A stretch of DNA of 23,383 bases from Acidimicrobiaceae bacterium. Lineage in GTDB: Bacteria > Actinomycetota > Acidimicrobiia > Acidimicrobiales > UBA8592. The stretch is taken from the NCBI GenBank assembly GCA_002724825.1, contig PBPU01000066.1, positions 1,802 to 25,184 on the forward strand, given 5' to 3'. The translations under genes and the position numbers were made by a program. This document shows positions 22,446-23,383 of this stretch, in pieces (the stretch's first letter is position 1; each line of letters opens with the position of its first letter). The notes under the pieces were generated by a model. That model had not been told where the DNA came from, searched no databases, and saw only the letters and a list, made by a program, of their open reading frames with translations.

Positions 22446-22459
22446 CCGGTGGAAACCGG
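22446..22459. repeat. Small perfect hairpin between amidohydrolase-like and 70-aa genes
   Basis: CCGGT (22446-22450) and ACCGG (22455-22459) enclose a 4-nt loop (GGAA on the plus strand, TTCC on the minus strand). It sits in the 44-nt intergenic stretch, the only sizeable gap inside this cluster. There is no T-run, so it is not a standard terminator. Confidence 0.25.
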
Positions 22460-22465
22460 GATAGG

Positions 22466-22678
22466 TCATTTTTCTACTTTTCCGACCCTGTGGTTTTCTA
22501 TCTGTGGCCCTCCAACCCAGTTGCATAGCTGGGGGTCACATTCGCGCAAGTCGCCTTCTATCCACGAGCCATCAATCCGGAAAAGCCCTTGTAGGTCACC
22601 GTCAGTTACTTGAATGTTGCCTTCATCTGTTTTGACGTATAGCGCTTTTGAGAATGGATGAATAAGGCCATGTGACAT
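22466..22678 (-). CDS. Unrecognised 70-aa protein coupled to Rieske oxygenase
   Basis: A small protein of 70 residues, beginning MSHGLIHPFSKALYV. A compact, beta-rich middle (DEGNIQVTDGDLQGLF, DGSWIEGDL) precedes a Cys-x4-Cys (Cys47, Cys52) in RECDPQLCNWVGGPQ. There is no signal or membrane segment. The ATG shares one base with the oxygenase stop (TAATG) and has GGAGG 7 nt upstream, which rules out the longer upstream frame. The tight coupling implies joint production with the oxygenase alpha subunit. It could be an accessory or small structural subunit, but it does not look like the usual beta subunit, ferredoxin or any domain I know. Function is not assigned. Confidence 0.78.
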   Translation of the reverse strand: MSHGLIHPFSKALYVKTDEGNIQVTDGDLQGLFRIDGSWIEGDLRECDPQLCNWVGGPQIENHRVGKVEK

Positions 22679-23383
22679 TATTCGTCCTCCCCGCACCATT
22701 CGGTGAGCTTTTGGTGTAGCCATCGAACTTTCGATTCCTGATAATTGCTGAGTACAACGCCAGTTTTCTGGGTTGTTTCTAGGCCTAGCTGGACTTTACC
22801 CATGTTGAAAACGTCTTGATCGAATACCTTCCCCAAGGTATCGAGTTCTGGAGCATCGCTGAAGTTTTCATCATCGCTTAACCAGTGGATGGGGGCGGGG
22901 TCTGGCTTGTTTCCTTCGGGGTAAGGGGCGAGGAAAATACATTCCATGATCGAGCTTCTATGGTCGTCTCCATTAGGGCGGAACCGGTACACGATGCGGT
23001 TAAATGCCCCCCAAGGGTGAAAATTGGGAAAGAGGGTGTAATCGATACTGTCCATCATCTCAGCATCAGACATGGAGTCAACCCAGTCCCCTGCCATTGG
23101 CCTCCATCGCTCTCGGGACATAGCGGCAGCATGGGCGCGCATTGTTGTCCCCTCAGGGATTTTGATAGGCAATTCTTTGTCATAGCTAGTGTCTAACATC
23201 GCTCGGAGTTGATCTTCTTCGGACACATCATATTCAAGTAGTGGACTAGGTGTCCCACCGGGACTAATAACTCGTGCGAAGTTATCCCAAACATCGACCT
23301 GAGAATTGGTATCGCCAAGATACGCCATAATCTGAGGATGGGTAGCATTCACATGAAACGCTTCACAAAACGCTTCTTGCGCT
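22678..23383 (-). CDS. Rieske non-heme iron oxygenase alpha subunit, C-terminal catalytic part (runs off window end)
   Basis: About 234 residues of the catalytic (SRPBCC-type) domain of a ring-hydroxylating or related Rieske oxygenase; the Rieske 2Fe-2S domain lies beyond the window. At the edge, AQEAFCEAFHVNATHPQ gives the Fe-site pattern of Glu and His-x4-His. DYTLFPNFHPWGAFNR follows, then YRFRPNGDDHRSSIMECIFLAPYP. A late acidic segment, KVFDQDVFNMGKVQLGL, contains the probable third carboxylate ligand. The frame is open to the last base, so an internal GTG at 23352 is not the start. Relatives hydroxylate or demethylate aromatic or alicyclic compounds with a partner reductase not seen here. 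The stop overlaps the 70-aa gene. Confidence 0.9.
   Translation of the reverse strand, partial: AQEAFCEAFHVNATHPQIMAYLGDTNSQVDVWDNFARVISPGGTPSPLLEYDVSEEDQLRAMLDTSYDKELPIKIPEGTTMRAHAAAMSRERWRPMAGDWVDSMSDAEMMDSIDYTLFPNFHPWGAFNRIVYRFRPNGDDHRSSIMECIFLAPYPEGNKPDPAPIHWLSDDENFSDAPELDTLGKVFDQDVFNMGKVQLGLETTQKTGVVLSNYQESKVRWLHQKLTEWCGEDE

Noticed and set aside
22679..22723. Longer 85-aa version of the 70-aa protein
   Set aside because: It would overlap the oxygenase gene and swallow the GGAGG site that serves the ATG at 22678.
23350..23352. GTG 23352 as start of the Rieske oxygenase gene
   Set aside because: The frame continues open to the window edge and encodes the His/Glu iron-site motif upstream of this codon, so the gene is cut by the window.
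1..23383. CRISPR arrays, tRNA/rRNA genes, IS elements, phage or defence islands
   Set aside because: No regularly spaced repeats, no cloverleaf-like segments in the gaps, no transposase, integrase, nuclease or toxin-antitoxin motifs in any frame.

Overview
The window looks like chromosomal DNA from an uncultured actinobacterium, most likely of the class Acidimicrobiia and probably aquatic, with G+C a little under 50 % by eye. This is inferred from three things. First, the housekeeping order phoH-ybeY-CNNM-era / uppS-recO-glyS-PPDK-like-dnaG-rpoD. Second, three luciferase-like (F420/FMN type) oxidoreductases within about 5 kb, next to a Rieske oxygenase and a divergent amidohydrolase. Third, many start codons preceded by a bare -10 box 6-7 nt upstream, as in leaderless actinobacterial mRNAs. 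No tRNA, rRNA, CRISPR array, IS element, phage gene or recognisable defence island is visible.

Region 1 (1-10.65 kb) is the housekeeping block and is almost entirely on the minus strand. It holds the rpoD 5' end, dnaG, a pyruvate phosphate dikinase-like protein without its ATP-grasp half, glyS, recO, uppS, era, a CBS-domain CNNM/CorC protein, ybeY and phoH. Many junctions overlap by 1-4 nt. One candidate 51-aa membrane protein lies on the opposite strand between uppS and era.

Region 2 (10.7-14.1 kb, minus strand) is an accessory lipid/CoA-type set: a PIG3-type quinone oxidoreductase, an acyl-CoA synthetase and a short-chain dehydrogenase-like protein whose catalytic Tyr and Lys positions are Ser and Arg.

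Region 3 (14.2-16.3 kb, plus strand) has a candidate 29-aa membrane peptide, a YbaK-type editing deacylase and a PLP-dependent decarboxylase. Region 4 (16.3-20.5 kb) is mixed. It has two luciferase-like oxidoreductases, a carboxymuconolactone-decarboxylase-like protein coupled to a membrane-anchored CopC-like protein, a small helix-turn-helix gene apparently broken by a +1 frameshift at a T5 run, and a lipoprotein with three cysteine pairs.

Region 5 (20.5 kb to the end, minus strand) is a compact catabolic cluster that runs off the window: Rieske oxygenase alpha subunit, an unrecognised 70-aa protein coupled to it, an amidohydrolase-fold protein lacking the usual metal ligands, and a luciferase-like oxidoreductase. 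The most noteworthy points are this cluster, the repeated leaderless-start signature (which also revises two starts), the truncated PPDK and the frameshifted regulator.
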